42,998 nt of DNA from DAIDKA01 sp035503515 (lineage in GTDB: Bacteria > Pseudomonadota > Gammaproteobacteria > Steroidobacterales > Steroidobacteraceae). This document shows positions 7,556-15,772 of the stretch, piece after piece. Below the pieces are notes generated by a model. It did no database searches. It was not told the DNA's origin and saw nothing but the letters and a program-made list of their open reading frames with translations. The position numbers and the translations under genes were made by a program. The stretch lies in assembly GCA_035503515.1 (NCBI GenBank), contig DATJTJ010000005.1:1-42998 (forward strand), read 5' to 3'. Positions within the stretch are counted from its first letter, which is position 1. The number at the start of each line of letters is the position of its first letter.

Positions 7556-10387
7556 ATGTCTTGCCGGCTGGTCTCGGTCGCATTCGGTTCGGTGTGCGCT
7601 TTATTGGGTGCGGTCGCTTCATGCGCCAATGTCTCTCCGGAATTGCAGAGGCAGATCAGGACCTCTACCTTCGAAGTCGTAATGAAGAAGCCGGCCGCTG
7701 ATCCGGCCACCTACGAAAAGCCGCTGCCTCTTGAACTGCTGCCATATGTGGAGCGGACCGATGCTTACCGCTCCGTGGGCACTGCATTTGCGTTGGGTAA
7801 CAACACCTATGTGACCGCGGCGCACGTATTCATCGCCGGCGTGGACAGCCAGTATGGATCGCCCGCGCTGCGTGACGCCGGCGGCAAGATACATCCGATC
7901 GCCAACATCCTGAAGTTCTCGGCTTCCGAGGACTTCGTCGTGTTCTCGCTTGCGGATGACCTGAACATCACGCCACTTCAAGTGAACCGCGCGCCGCGGC
8001 TCGATGATCCCGTTTCCGCGGTCGGGGATGCCCTGGGCGACGGTATCGTGATCCGTGATGGCCTATTCACCTCGGAAACACCTGAGGAACAAGACGGTCG
8101 CTGGAAGTGGATCCGCTTCTCCGCCGCCGCCTCCCCAGGGAATAGCGGCGGCCCGCTGCTCGACGCCCAGGGCCGTATCATTGCCCTCGTAATCGCGAAG
8201 TCGGTGAATGAGAACCTGAACTATGCCCTTCCGATGGCCCGGGTGCTGGACGCGCCCGATGGCAAGGCGGCGTTCGACCAGCGCTCACTCGTCCGTGTGC
8301 CGTTCGCACAGGCGTCAAAGACCTATTCATTCAAAGACGGGTTCGCACTGCCGCTGAGCTGGGAGAAGTTCGTCCGGTCATATCAGGCGGTGGTGCAGCA
8401 TCATGCGAACGTCGCCCGGACTGAACTGCTTGCCGCCTATGCATCCTCGATGTTTCCTCGCGGACCTGGAACGGAGAACATCCTCTATGATGCGGATACA
8501 TCCGATCGAGGCCCGGCACTGGTCAACCAGCATGATGACGGCAATTGGGCGATCGACACGCCGCAATTCCGGGAGACGGATCTTGCCGGAGACGGGAAGA
8601 TCGAGGTCGCAACGGTAGCGGGTGCGGTACTTCTCAAGTTGCACAGGAGCAATCAGGCTGCCGACGATTCTTTCTATGGGGATTCGCGTGCGTTCATGGA
8701 CCTCGCGCTCAAGGCGCTGAATCTGAGACGGTCCGTCGGCAGCGATCAGGTCAGGGTCGTATCCCTCGGTCCCGCGATGACGGACACTATGACGACGGAC
8801 ACCTATGGCCGCCGATGGCAGCTGCGGGTCTGGCCGATGCCCTTCATGGATATGTACGTCGTGGCGCAGCTACTGCCGACCCCGGACGGGTACGTAGGTC
8901 TGATCGCCTATGCGTCATCTTCGCTGCTGTGGGGAGCAAAGGCGGATCTGGCGCTGCTCGCGAATCAAATTACCACGGATTACCTGGGCACCCTGCCGCA
9001 GTGGCGTGCGTTCCTGGCGCGACCGGCGTTGTTGCCGGCGTCGCTGCATGACGTGGCGCTTGACGCACGTCCCGACTGGAAGCTGCATACGCATCGATTC
9101 GAAATGGAGGTGCCGCCAGGACTCTTGAAGCTGGACTCCGGCGGCGAGATGCTGCTCTCCATGAACTTCGGGCTCGACGGCCCGAAGGTCGTATGGGACA
9201 CCAACGGCGTGTGGTGGTACCGGGACGCGCAGGAAAAGGTCTGGTTGGGCCTATGGCGTAAACCCAGGCCGCCGGCAACCGCCAGACAGCAGTCGCGGAC
9301 CGAATTCGATGACTTGCAGGCCCGGCGCAGCCCCTATGATGGAATACCAGTGCAGGCTTCCAGCGACGCGGTGGATGTGAGCCTCAGTCTCCAGGCGCCG
9401 GGAACGCGCGCGGGCATGGCCTCGTCAGGCGTCATGTATGGCCTGGACTTCCGCCTCGACGGCCACCCTTCCCCCGCGCAGGCCGCGGAAGAGCGGCAGG
9501 CGGCACTGCGGGCCGTGCACGTACTGGAGCGGGGCGTGGGCAGCGATATCGAGGCCGCGACGCCGGCCATGCCCCCGGATCTGGAGGCAGCCTTGACCCG
9601 ACTTCGCGACGGGCTCAAACAATGTGACGAATTGGGCGCTGATCTGCGTGGCCGACTGTGCACCGACGATTTCAACCAGTATGTGGTGCCCCTTTACAGG
9701 AAGGTGTTTGAGTCCTCCATCGGTTCCGAGGCCATGCATGACCTGAACACGCAGACGCCGGACATGATGAAGACCATCGTGACGTACCGGATGGCGGCAG
9801 CATCAGCCATTCGGAATCGCGACCTGTGGCAATCGTTTCTGGCCCGCAATCACCTGCCTGCCGATACGCATCATGATCCCGGGGTACTCGGCAAGGAAGC
9901 CGCGCTGCATGCGCTGCTGGAAAAAGGTGGGCCGCCCACGTCGGAGTGGACCGAGAAGTCGCAGGCACTGGCCGCCGCTTACGTCGCGGAACGCCAACAC
10001 CTGGCCTTCAGGTTTCTTGTGAACCCGCCGGCTATCGATTATCGCCCGAGGCAGTCAGCCTGCCCTGCGCAACACGCCGCAGACCCGGTGGTGTCCGGGC
10101 CCGGTATCAGCCGCGAGGTGCCGAGGCTCACGGGTGCAGCCAGTACGGCGGACTACTATCCCGAGGAGATGAGGCGGCAGGGCATGGAAGGCTCGGTCAT
10201 CCTGTCCCTCAAGGTCGATGCCTCCGGCTGCGTGACGGAAAAAGGCGTCCGCGCGTCCAGCGGTCCCCAGGAACTGGATGAAGCCGCGCTTCGATGGGTG
10301 GAAACGGCGACCTTTTCTCCTGCACTAGAGGACGGCAATCCGGTAGCGAAAATCGCACCTTTGAAGGTAACGTTCTATCTTCGATAG
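7556..10387 (+). CDS. Trypsin-like serine protease with C-terminal TonB domain
   Basis: This 943-residue protein begins with a signal sequence that contains a lipobox-like VASC (Cys23), so it may be a lipoprotein. A trypsin-like domain follows, with His90 (YVTAAHVF), Asp126 (SEDFVVFSL) and Ser197 (SPGNSGGP). A long central region of about 600 residues has no family I recognise. The last 85 or so residues (YYPEEMRRQGMEGSVILSL onward, ending in VTFYLR) match the TonB C-terminal domain, which in TonB contacts outer-membrane receptors. The ATG at 7556 has GGAGTGA seven bases upstream. There is no TonB-style N-terminal anchor or long proline linker visible. The catalytic residues suggest an active periplasmic protease; the TonB domain's role is unknown. 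Confidence 0.85.
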   Translation: MSCRLVSVAFGSVCALLGAVASCANVSPELQRQIRTSTFEVVMKKPAADPATYEKPLPLELLPYVERTDAYRSVGTAFALGNNTYVTAAHVFIAGVDSQYGSPALRDAGGKIHPIANILKFSASEDFVVFSLADDLNITPLQVNRAPRLDDPVSAVGDALGDGIVIRDGLFTSETPEEQDGRWKWIRFSAAASPGNSGGPLLDAQGRIIALVIAKSVNENLNYALPMARVLDAPDGKAAFDQRSLVRVPFAQASKTYSFKDGFALPLSWEKFVRSYQAVVQHHANVARTELLAAYASSMFPRGPGTENILYDADTSDRGPALVNQHDDGNWAIDTPQFRETDLAGDGKIEVATVAGAVLLKLHRSNQAADDSFYGDSRAFMDLALKALNLRRSVGSDQVRVVSLGPAMTDTMTTDTYGRRWQLRVWPMPFMDMYVVAQLLPTPDGYVGLIAYASSSLLWGAKADLALLANQITTDYLGTLPQWRAFLARPALLPASLHDVALDARPDWKLHTHRFEMEVPPGLLKLDSGGEMLLSMNFGLDGPKVVWDTNGVWWYRDAQEKVWLGLWRKPRPPATARQQSRTEFDDLQARRSPYDGIPVQASSDAVDVSLSLQAPGTRAGMASSGVMYGLDFRLDGHPSPAQAAEERQAALRAVHVLERGVGSDIEAATPAMPPDLEAALTRLRDGLKQCDELGADLRGRLCTDDFNQYVVPLYRKVFESSIGSEAMHDLNTQTPDMMKTIVTYRMAAASAIRNRDLWQSFLARNHLPADTHHDPGVLGKEAALHALLEKGGPPTSEWTEKSQALAAAYVAERQHLAFRFLVNPPAIDYRPRQSACPAQHAADPVVSGPGISREVPRLTGAASTADYYPEEMRRQGMEGSVILSLKVDASGCVTEKGVRASSGPQELDEAALRWVETATFSPALEDGNPVAKIAPLKVTFYLR

Positions 10388-10483
10388 ACGACTCCAGTCA
10401 TCTAATCGACATAGCTTGGGTCCCCGCGACCAATATTACGGATGTCGCGGTACGCCTTGATTATCAGGTTAGCCGCAGCCCTT

Positions 10484-10864
10484 CTAACGCTGCATCTTCA
10501 TGAGCTCCTCCATGCTCGGCATGAAGTTGCTGAGGTTGTGCATGATGATCATGGAGCCGAAGACCACCAGCGCCACGATGAAAATGCCGAAGCCGAGGGC
10601 AAGTACGGTGTTCTCGCCTTCCTCGGTGGCGTTCACATGCATGAAGAACACGAGGTGCACGCCCATCTGCGCAACCGCCAGCACCGCCAGGAAGATCGGC
10701 AGGCCCGGGCCCCAGATCACATGGGTGATGGCCGCACCGAAGGAGGCTAGCGTCAGCAGGATCGCGAGCGCGAGCCCGAAGAGGTAAGTCTTCGGGTTGA
10801 TGACGGTCTCGTCTTCGAGACTCAGGTCGGTGTCTTTGCCGTGGTGTGTTTCTTCGTTAAGCAT
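10484..10864 (-). CDS. cyoD: Cytochrome o ubiquinol oxidase subunit IV
   Basis: This small subunit (126 residues) has three predicted membrane helices (PKTYLFGLALAILLTLASF, then LPIFLAVLAVAQMGVHLVFF, then LGFGIFIVALVVFGSMII), as in CyoD, which assists assembly of the Cu-B centre in subunit I. It is the last gene of the cyoABCD cluster. The ATG at 10864 overlaps the end of cyoC by eight bases; a GTG three codons upstream is an alternative. About 95 bases follow before the convergent protease gene, and I see no clear terminator there. No cyoE (heme O synthase) gene follows, unlike the E. coli operon. Confidence 0.95.
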   Translation of the reverse strand: MLNEETHHGKDTDLSLEDETVINPKTYLFGLALAILLTLASFGAAITHVIWGPGLPIFLAVLAVAQMGVHLVFFMHVNATEEGENTVLALGFGIFIVALVVFGSMIIMHNLSNFMPSMEELMKMQR

Positions 10865-11492
10865 GGGCCGCACCCAGGTAGACGATGGTGAATACGCCGA
10901 TCCAGACCAGGTCCAGGGCGTGCCAGAACAGGCTGAAGCAGAACAGGCGGCGGACCACCATGGTCCGCAGGCCGAGCGTCGCCACCTGCGCCACCATCAC
11001 CAGCAGCCACAGCAGACCCGAGGTCACGTGGCAGCCGTGCGTGCCGACCAGGGTGAAGAAGGCCGACAGGAACGCGCTGTGGGTCGGACCGTAGCCGCGG
11101 GCGACGAGGTCGGAGAACTCAGTGACTTCCAGGCCGATGAAGGCCGCGCCCAGCACCCAGGTCACGAGCGCCCACAGATAGAAATTCTTCAGCTGCCGGC
11201 GCTCGGCCGACAGCAGCATCAGGCCGCAGGTGAAGCTCGAGGCCAGCAGGCAGCAGGTCTCGATGAACACGTTCTTCAGATCGAAGATCTCGTGACCCGA
11301 GGGGCCGCCGGCGGTCGCCGTCGACAGCACCGCGTAGGTCGCGAACAGCGAGGCGAAGATGACGATATCGCTGAGCAGGAACAGCCAGAAGCCGAAGCTG
11401 ATCATCGACCAGGTCGACGCCGGTCCGCGCTGCGAGAGCGGGACCGGGCGCCCTTCGGCGTCCAGCACCGCGGTGTTCATGCCGCCACTCAC
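10857..11492 (-). CDS. cyoC: Cytochrome o ubiquinol oxidase subunit III
   Basis: This 211-residue protein has five hydrophobic segments and the heme-copper oxidase subunit III pattern, including KNVFIETCCLLASSFTCGL, FIGLEVTEF and TLVGTHGCHVTSGLLWLL, with the HGxHV signature region of the family. It stabilises the oxidase core in the inner membrane. The GTG at 11492 overlaps the cyoB stop in CTGTGAG and has GGGAG seven bases upstream, so translational coupling is likely; an ATG four codons later is the alternative start. It overlaps cyoD at its 3' end. Confidence 0.95.
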   Translation of the reverse strand: MSGGMNTAVLDAEGRPVPLSQRGPASTWSMISFGFWLFLLSDIVIFASLFATYAVLSTATAGGPSGHEIFDLKNVFIETCCLLASSFTCGLMLLSAERRQLKNFYLWALVTWVLGAAFIGLEVTEFSDLVARGYGPTHSAFLSAFFTLVGTHGCHVTSGLLWLLVMVAQVATLGLRTMVVRRLFCFSLFWHALDLVWIGVFTIVYLGAAHA

Positions 11493-13492
11493 AGCTGCGC
11501 TCCCAGGCCCGGGTGCTGACGGTCGAATTCCTCGAGTTCGGTCGCGGTGATGTTCATGTCACGGTCCGTGTTCCAGGCGTGCCACAGCAGCACGCCGATG
11601 CAGGCGACGATGGCGAAGATCACCAGCCACCAGATGTGCCAGATCAGGCCGAATCCCAGGCACACCGCGAAGAAGGCGCTGATGAAACCCACCGGACTGC
11701 TCTTGGGCATGTGGATGGTCTCGTAGTGCGGCTTGTGCTCGGCCTCGTAGCGGCTCTCGGAGACCTTGTGCAGCTCCTTGCCCTTGTGCTTCACCGCCCA
11801 GAAGGCATCGATGCCGTGCACGTGCGGCTCCACCGCGTAGTTCCACGGCGGCGGCGGCGAGGCCGTGCCCCATTCCAGCGTGCGCCCGTCCCAGGGATCG
11901 CCGGTCACGTCGCGGCGCCGGTCGCGGGTGCGGATGCTCCAGATGAGCTGGACCGCGATCAGCCCGATACCGATGAAGATCAGCACCGCGCCGCCGAAGG
12001 CGACCAGCATGTAGGGTTGCCAGGCCGGATCCGCATAGTGCTGCATGCGGCGGGTGGCACCCATCGCCCCCAGCGCGTACAGCGGGAAGAAGGCCAGGTA
12101 GAAGCCGATGAACCAGCACCAGAAGATGGCCTTGCCGAGGGTCTCGTCGAGCGTGAACCCGAAGGCCTTGGGGAACCAGAACGTGTAGCCGGCCAGCACC
12201 CCGAACACCACGCCGCCGATGATGACGTTGTGGAAGTGCGCGATCAGGAACAGGCTGTTGTGCAGCACGAAGTCCGCTGGCGGCACGGCCAGCAGCACGC
12301 CGGTCAGACCGCCGAAAACGAAGGTGACCATGAAGCCGATCGTCCAGTAGACCGGGACCGTGAAGCGCACCGAGCCGCCGTACATCGTGAACAGCCAGTT
12401 GAAGACCTTCACCCCGGTGGGCACGGCGATGATCATGGTCGCAATGCCGAAGAAACCGTTGACGTCGGCGCCGGCACCCATGGTGAAGAAGTGGTGCAGC
12501 CAGACGATGAAGGACAGTATGCAGATCGCCATCGTGGCCACCACCATCGAGTGGTAGCCGAACAGCGGCTTGCTGGAGAAGGTGGAGATCACCTCCGAGA
12601 AGATGCCGAAGCAGGGCAGGATCAGGATGTAGACCTCGGGGTGACCCCAGCACCAGATGAGGTTGATGTACATCATCGCGTTGCCGCCCATGTCGGCGGT
12701 GAAGAAGTGGAAGCCGCAGTAGCGGTCCAGCAGCAGCATCGCGAAGGTCGCGGTCAGGATCGGGAAGGCCGCGACGATCAGCAGGTTCGAGGCGAGCGCC
12801 GTCCAGCAGAAGATCGGCATGCGCATGTAGCTCATGCCAGTGGTGCGCATCTTGAGGATCGTGGTCGTGAAATTGATGCCCGCCAGCAGCGTTCCCAGGC
12901 CCGAGATCTGCAGGCTCCACAGGTAGTAGTCGACGCCGACGCCGGGTGAGAACTTGAGCTCCGACAGCGGCGGGTAGGCGAGCCAGCCGGTGCGCGCGAA
13001 CTCGCCGATGAACAGCGACAGGTTGACCAGCAGCACGCCGGAGGCGGTGAGCCAGAAGCTCACCGAGTTGAGCACGGGGAAGGCCACGTCGCGCACGCCC
13101 AGCTGCAGCGGCACGGCGAAGTTCATCAGCCCGATCACGAACGGCATGGCCACGAAGAAGATCATGATCGTGCCGTGCGCCGAGAAGATCTGGTCGTAGT
13201 GCTCCGGCGGCAGGAAGCCGGGGTTGCCCCCCTGCGCCAGCGCCAGCTGGCCGCGCATCATGATGGCATCGGCGAAGCCGCGCACCAGCATCACCAGGCC
13301 GAGGATCATGTACATCACGCCGATGCGCTTGTGATCGGTGCTCTTGATCCACTCGTTCCAGAGGTACGGCCACCAGCCCTTGAAGGTGATGAACGCCAGG
13401 ATCGCGAGGATCCCGCAGACCATGACGATGGAGGACACCAGCGGAATAGGCTGGTCGAAAGGAATGGCGGCCCAGGTCAGTTTACCCAGCAT
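11489..13492 (-). CDS. cyoB: Cytochrome o ubiquinol oxidase subunit I
   Basis: This 667-residue catalytic subunit of the quinol-oxidising heme-copper oxidase reduces oxygen to water and pumps protons. Visible landmarks are the quinol-site RGFAD (matching Arg71/Asp75 of E. coli CyoB), the low-spin heme ligand in SAHGTIMIFF, WCWGHPEVYILILP with the His-Tyr crosslink, the Cu-B pair in WLHHFFTMG, and HFHNVIIGG carrying the heme ligands. Length is normal for CyoB and longer than aa3 subunit I because of extra terminal helices. It starts 17 bases after cyoA stops and overlaps cyoC by four bases. Confidence 0.97.
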   Translation of the reverse strand: MLGKLTWAAIPFDQPIPLVSSIVMVCGILAILAFITFKGWWPYLWNEWIKSTDHKRIGVMYMILGLVMLVRGFADAIMMRGQLALAQGGNPGFLPPEHYDQIFSAHGTIMIFFVAMPFVIGLMNFAVPLQLGVRDVAFPVLNSVSFWLTASGVLLVNLSLFIGEFARTGWLAYPPLSELKFSPGVGVDYYLWSLQISGLGTLLAGINFTTTILKMRTTGMSYMRMPIFCWTALASNLLIVAAFPILTATFAMLLLDRYCGFHFFTADMGGNAMMYINLIWCWGHPEVYILILPCFGIFSEVISTFSSKPLFGYHSMVVATMAICILSFIVWLHHFFTMGAGADVNGFFGIATMIIAVPTGVKVFNWLFTMYGGSVRFTVPVYWTIGFMVTFVFGGLTGVLLAVPPADFVLHNSLFLIAHFHNVIIGGVVFGVLAGYTFWFPKAFGFTLDETLGKAIFWCWFIGFYLAFFPLYALGAMGATRRMQHYADPAWQPYMLVAFGGAVLIFIGIGLIAVQLIWSIRTRDRRRDVTGDPWDGRTLEWGTASPPPPWNYAVEPHVHGIDAFWAVKHKGKELHKVSESRYEAEHKPHYETIHMPKSSPVGFISAFFAVCLGFGLIWHIWWLVIFAIVACIGVLLWHAWNTDRDMNITATELEEFDRQHPGLGAQL

Positions 13493-13509
13493 AGTGCGGA
13501 AGCCCAGTC

Positions 13510-14409
13510 TCAGTCAGCGGATTCAAAGTGTTCGATCTGCGCGGCGGAGGGCGCGAGGCCCGGATGCGCCACGATGGCATCGTAGATGCCGGGGCTCACG
13601 GTGCCGTAGGTGTGCGGGGCCTCGCGCTCCGAGGGATGCGTGAGCATCTCGTAGGAGGCGGCATCCAGGGTGCCGCCGCCGGTGCGCGTGCCGTCGAGCC
13701 ACTGCTCGAAGTCGGCCTTCGGCATGGCGTTCACATCGAAGGTCATGTCCGAGAAGCCATCACCGCTGAACTGCGCCGAGAGGCCGCGGTAGGTCCCCGG
13801 ATCATCCACCAGCAGGTTCAGGCGCGTGTCCATGCCGGCCATGGTGTACAGCTGGCTGCCCAGCTGCGGGATGAAGAAGCTGTTCATGACGCCGGCCGAG
13901 GTCATGTGGAAGCGCACCGGGGTGCCCACCGGCAACACCAGCTTGTTGACGCTGGCGACGCCGGCATCCGGGTAGATGAAGAGCCACTTCCAGTCGAGCG
14001 CCACCACGTCGACGTCCAGCGGCGCCGTGTTCGCCTGCAGCGGCCGCGGCGGATCCAGGTCATGGGAGCTGATCCAGGCGATGCCGCCGAGGAACAGGAT
14101 CACCAGGGCGGGAATCGCCCAGACGATGAATTCGATGCGGCCGGAGTAGTCCCAGTCCAGGTGGCGTACGGCTTTAGCGTTACCGGCGCGGTACCACCAG
14201 GCGAATACCAGCGTCGCGATGATCACCGGGATGACGATCGCGAGCATGATCACGGTCGAATCAATCAGGATCAGCTTTTCCTGGCGGCCGATCGGACCGT
14301 GCGGGTCCATCAGCGCATAACTGCAGCCGGAGAGGCCGGCAGCCAGCCAGGCACTGCCGCAAATGCCCAACAGGCGGCGCGCGGTGCGCGTAAGTGACAC
14401 ACAGCTCAA
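13510..14409 (-). CDS. cyoA: Cytochrome o ubiquinol oxidase subunit II
   Basis: This 299-residue lipoprotein has a lipobox LSGC (Cys29), two membrane helices (TVIMLAIVIPVIIATLVF and FIVWAIPALVILFLGGIAW) and a periplasmic cupredoxin domain. The Cu-A cysteine motif of cytochrome c oxidases is absent (the region reads GVMNSFFIPQLGSQLYTMAGM), consistent with quinol rather than cytochrome c as donor. Start assignment is uncertain: TTG at 14409 has a GATGAGA stretch eight bases upstream, while GTG at 14400 is three codons inside. It lies 18 bases downstream of the SirB2-like gene and opens the cyoABCD set. Confidence 0.94.
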   Translation of the reverse strand: MSCVSLTRTARRLLGICGSAWLAAGLSGCSYALMDPHGPIGRQEKLILIDSTVIMLAIVIPVIIATLVFAWWYRAGNAKAVRHLDWDYSGRIEFIVWAIPALVILFLGGIAWISSHDLDPPRPLQANTAPLDVDVVALDWKWLFIYPDAGVASVNKLVLPVGTPVRFHMTSAGVMNSFFIPQLGSQLYTMAGMDTRLNLLVDDPGTYRGLSAQFSGDGFSDMTFDVNAMPKADFEQWLDGTRTGGGTLDAASYEMLTHPSEREAPHTYGTVSPGIYDAIVAHPGLAPSAAQIEHFESAD

Positions 14410-14427
14410 TGGTGCAATCTCATCAGA

Positions 14428-14871
14428 TCAAACGAAGGGCACGCAGGGGGTGGCGGGCCCGGGGGTGGCATAGACTAGCACACCGCGCGGATTCTTGGTG
14501 ATGGCCACCGACACGATGAACGCAAAGACCGCGAGTGCGGCGACGAAGGCGGACACGCCGGCGGCGCGGGCCCGCGGCGTGCGCGCATGCCGCAATGTGC
14601 GCAACGCGATGATGCCGAGCACGACGTACACCACGAGACCCACGCTCTTCGCCTGCAGCCATGGCAGTTCCCAGGGCGAGAGCCGCCCGACCCACAGCAT
14701 GCCGAGGGCGCAGAGCAGCAGGATGGTGTCGATCACATGGGGCAGGATACGCGCGAGCCGGAGACGCACCCAGCCGCCGCCGGCGAGGATGCCCAGTCCG
14801 CGCGCCACGAAGCCGCAGACGGAAGCGCCCGCGGCGGCCACGTGGAGCAGCTTGAGGAGGGTGTAGTCCAT
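14428..14871 (-). CDS. SirB2 family inner-membrane protein
   Basis: This 147-residue protein has four hydrophobic segments and the look of the SirB2 family: it begins MDYTLLKLLHVAAAG, continues with LPHVIDTILLLCALGMLW and WLQAKSVGLVVYVVLGIIAL, and ends with a helix ahead of SVAITKNPRG. SirB2 proteins have no settled biochemical function. It shares a strand with cyoABCD and ends 18 bases before cyoA, so it is probably the first gene of that operon. Its start lies 60 bases from the start of the divergent Crp/Fnr-type gene, with a palindromic operator candidate between them. Confidence 0.85.
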   Translation of the reverse strand: MDYTLLKLLHVAAAGASVCGFVARGLGILAGGGWVRLRLARILPHVIDTILLLCALGMLWVGRLSPWELPWLQAKSVGLVVYVVLGIIALRTLRHARTPRARAAGVSAFVAALAVFAFIVSVAITKNPRGVLVYATPGPATPCVPFV

Positions 14872-14907
14872 GCTGCTCAAGTTTCCGACATACTGCGGCT
14901 CCTGATC

Positions 14908-14923
14908 TTTGCGCCAGCGCAAA
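14908..14923. promoter_or_regulatory. Crp/Fnr-type operator palindrome between SirB2-cyo operon and regulator gene
   Basis: TTTGCGCCAGCGCAAA is a perfect 7-2-7 inverted repeat and contains TTGCG-N4-CGCAA, the half-site spacing of the Crp/Fnr superfamily. It sits 9 bases before the regulator's ATG and 36 bases before the SirB2-like start, so it could control both. The half-site differs from the FNR/Anr TTGAT type and is close to the TTGCG-N4-CACAA site described for nitric-oxide-responsive NnrR in Rhodobacter. Assignment to the adjacent regulator is inference. Confidence 0.65.
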
Positions 14924-14931
14924 CACCGAAG

Positions 14932-15642
14932 ATGACCACGCCTGCGCCAGCCCTCATCGCCCGACAGCTTGCGGACACCGAACTGTTCGCGGGACTCAGG
15001 CCGGAGGCGCTGGTGGAGGTCGCCGCGGGCGGGCGGGTGCAGCAGCTCGGCAAGGGCGCGGTGCTCTTCACCCAGGGCGGCCCGGCGGACCGCTGCCATG
15101 CCCTGCTCGAGGGGCGGATCCGGATCGCGCAGTCGGGGACCGGGGGCGGCCAGCTCATCGTCCGGTTCGTGGGACCCGGCCAGACCTTCGGCACCGTCGC
15201 CCTGTTCACCAACCGACGGTATCCGGCCGAGGCCGTGGTCCTGACCGATTCGGTGGTCATCAGCTGGCCCCATCAGGACATCCTGGAACTGATCCGGCGC
15301 CATCCGCAGATCGCGCTCAACCTGGTCGGCATCGTCGGTGCCCGGCTGCGTGAAGTCCAGGAGCGGCTGCGGGAAGTCGCCACCGAGCGCGTGGACCGGC
15401 GCATCGCGAACGCGCTGTTGCGCCTGGCCGACCCCGGCAGGGCCGGTGGGGAGGGCGCCGTGATCGAGTTCCCGCTCACCCGCCGCGATGTTGCGGAAAT
15501 GTGCGGCGCGACACTGCACACGGTGAGCCGGGTGCTCACGGCCTGGGAAAAGGCGGGCTATATCGCAACGCACCGCAGGCGCCTGACCATCCACAGGCCC
15601 GAGGCGCTGCGGCGGCTCGCTGGCGAAAATCTGGAACACTGA
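14932..15642 (+). CDS. Crp/Fnr family transcriptional regulator
   Basis: This 236-residue regulator has an N-terminal cyclic-nucleotide-binding-like beta roll (about 20-130, with QLGKGAVLFTQGGPADRC and VGPGQTFG), a dimerisation helix (about 140-165) and a C-terminal winged helix (LTRRDVAEMCGATLHTVSRVL, about 180-205). The N-terminal cysteine cluster of FNR is missing, so it should not be an iron-sulfur oxygen sensor of that type. The recognition helix reads LHTVSR, where CRP has RETVGR and FNR has ETVSR-like residues, so a non-standard half-site is expected. It is divergent from SirB2-cyoABCD and may regulate terminal oxidase expression. Ligand unknown; heme/NO sensing as in DNR or NnrR is one possibility. 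Confidence 0.92.
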   Translation: MTTPAPALIARQLADTELFAGLRPEALVEVAAGGRVQQLGKGAVLFTQGGPADRCHALLEGRIRIAQSGTGGGQLIVRFVGPGQTFGTVALFTNRRYPAEAVVLTDSVVISWPHQDILELIRRHPQIALNLVGIVGARLREVQERLREVATERVDRRIANALLRLADPGRAGGEGAVIEFPLTRRDVAEMCGATLHTVSRVLTAWEKAGYIATHRRRLTIHRPEALRRLAGENLEH

Positions 15643-15772
15643 AGATCCGTGACCGGGTCCACGTTCCGGTTTTGCCCCATCTAGTGACCCCGGTCTCGGC
15701 GGCCGGCGGCATCCATCCCTACACTTTTGCCCAGACTTTCCGTGCTTGCAGGATCTGGCAGCTATCAAGGCG

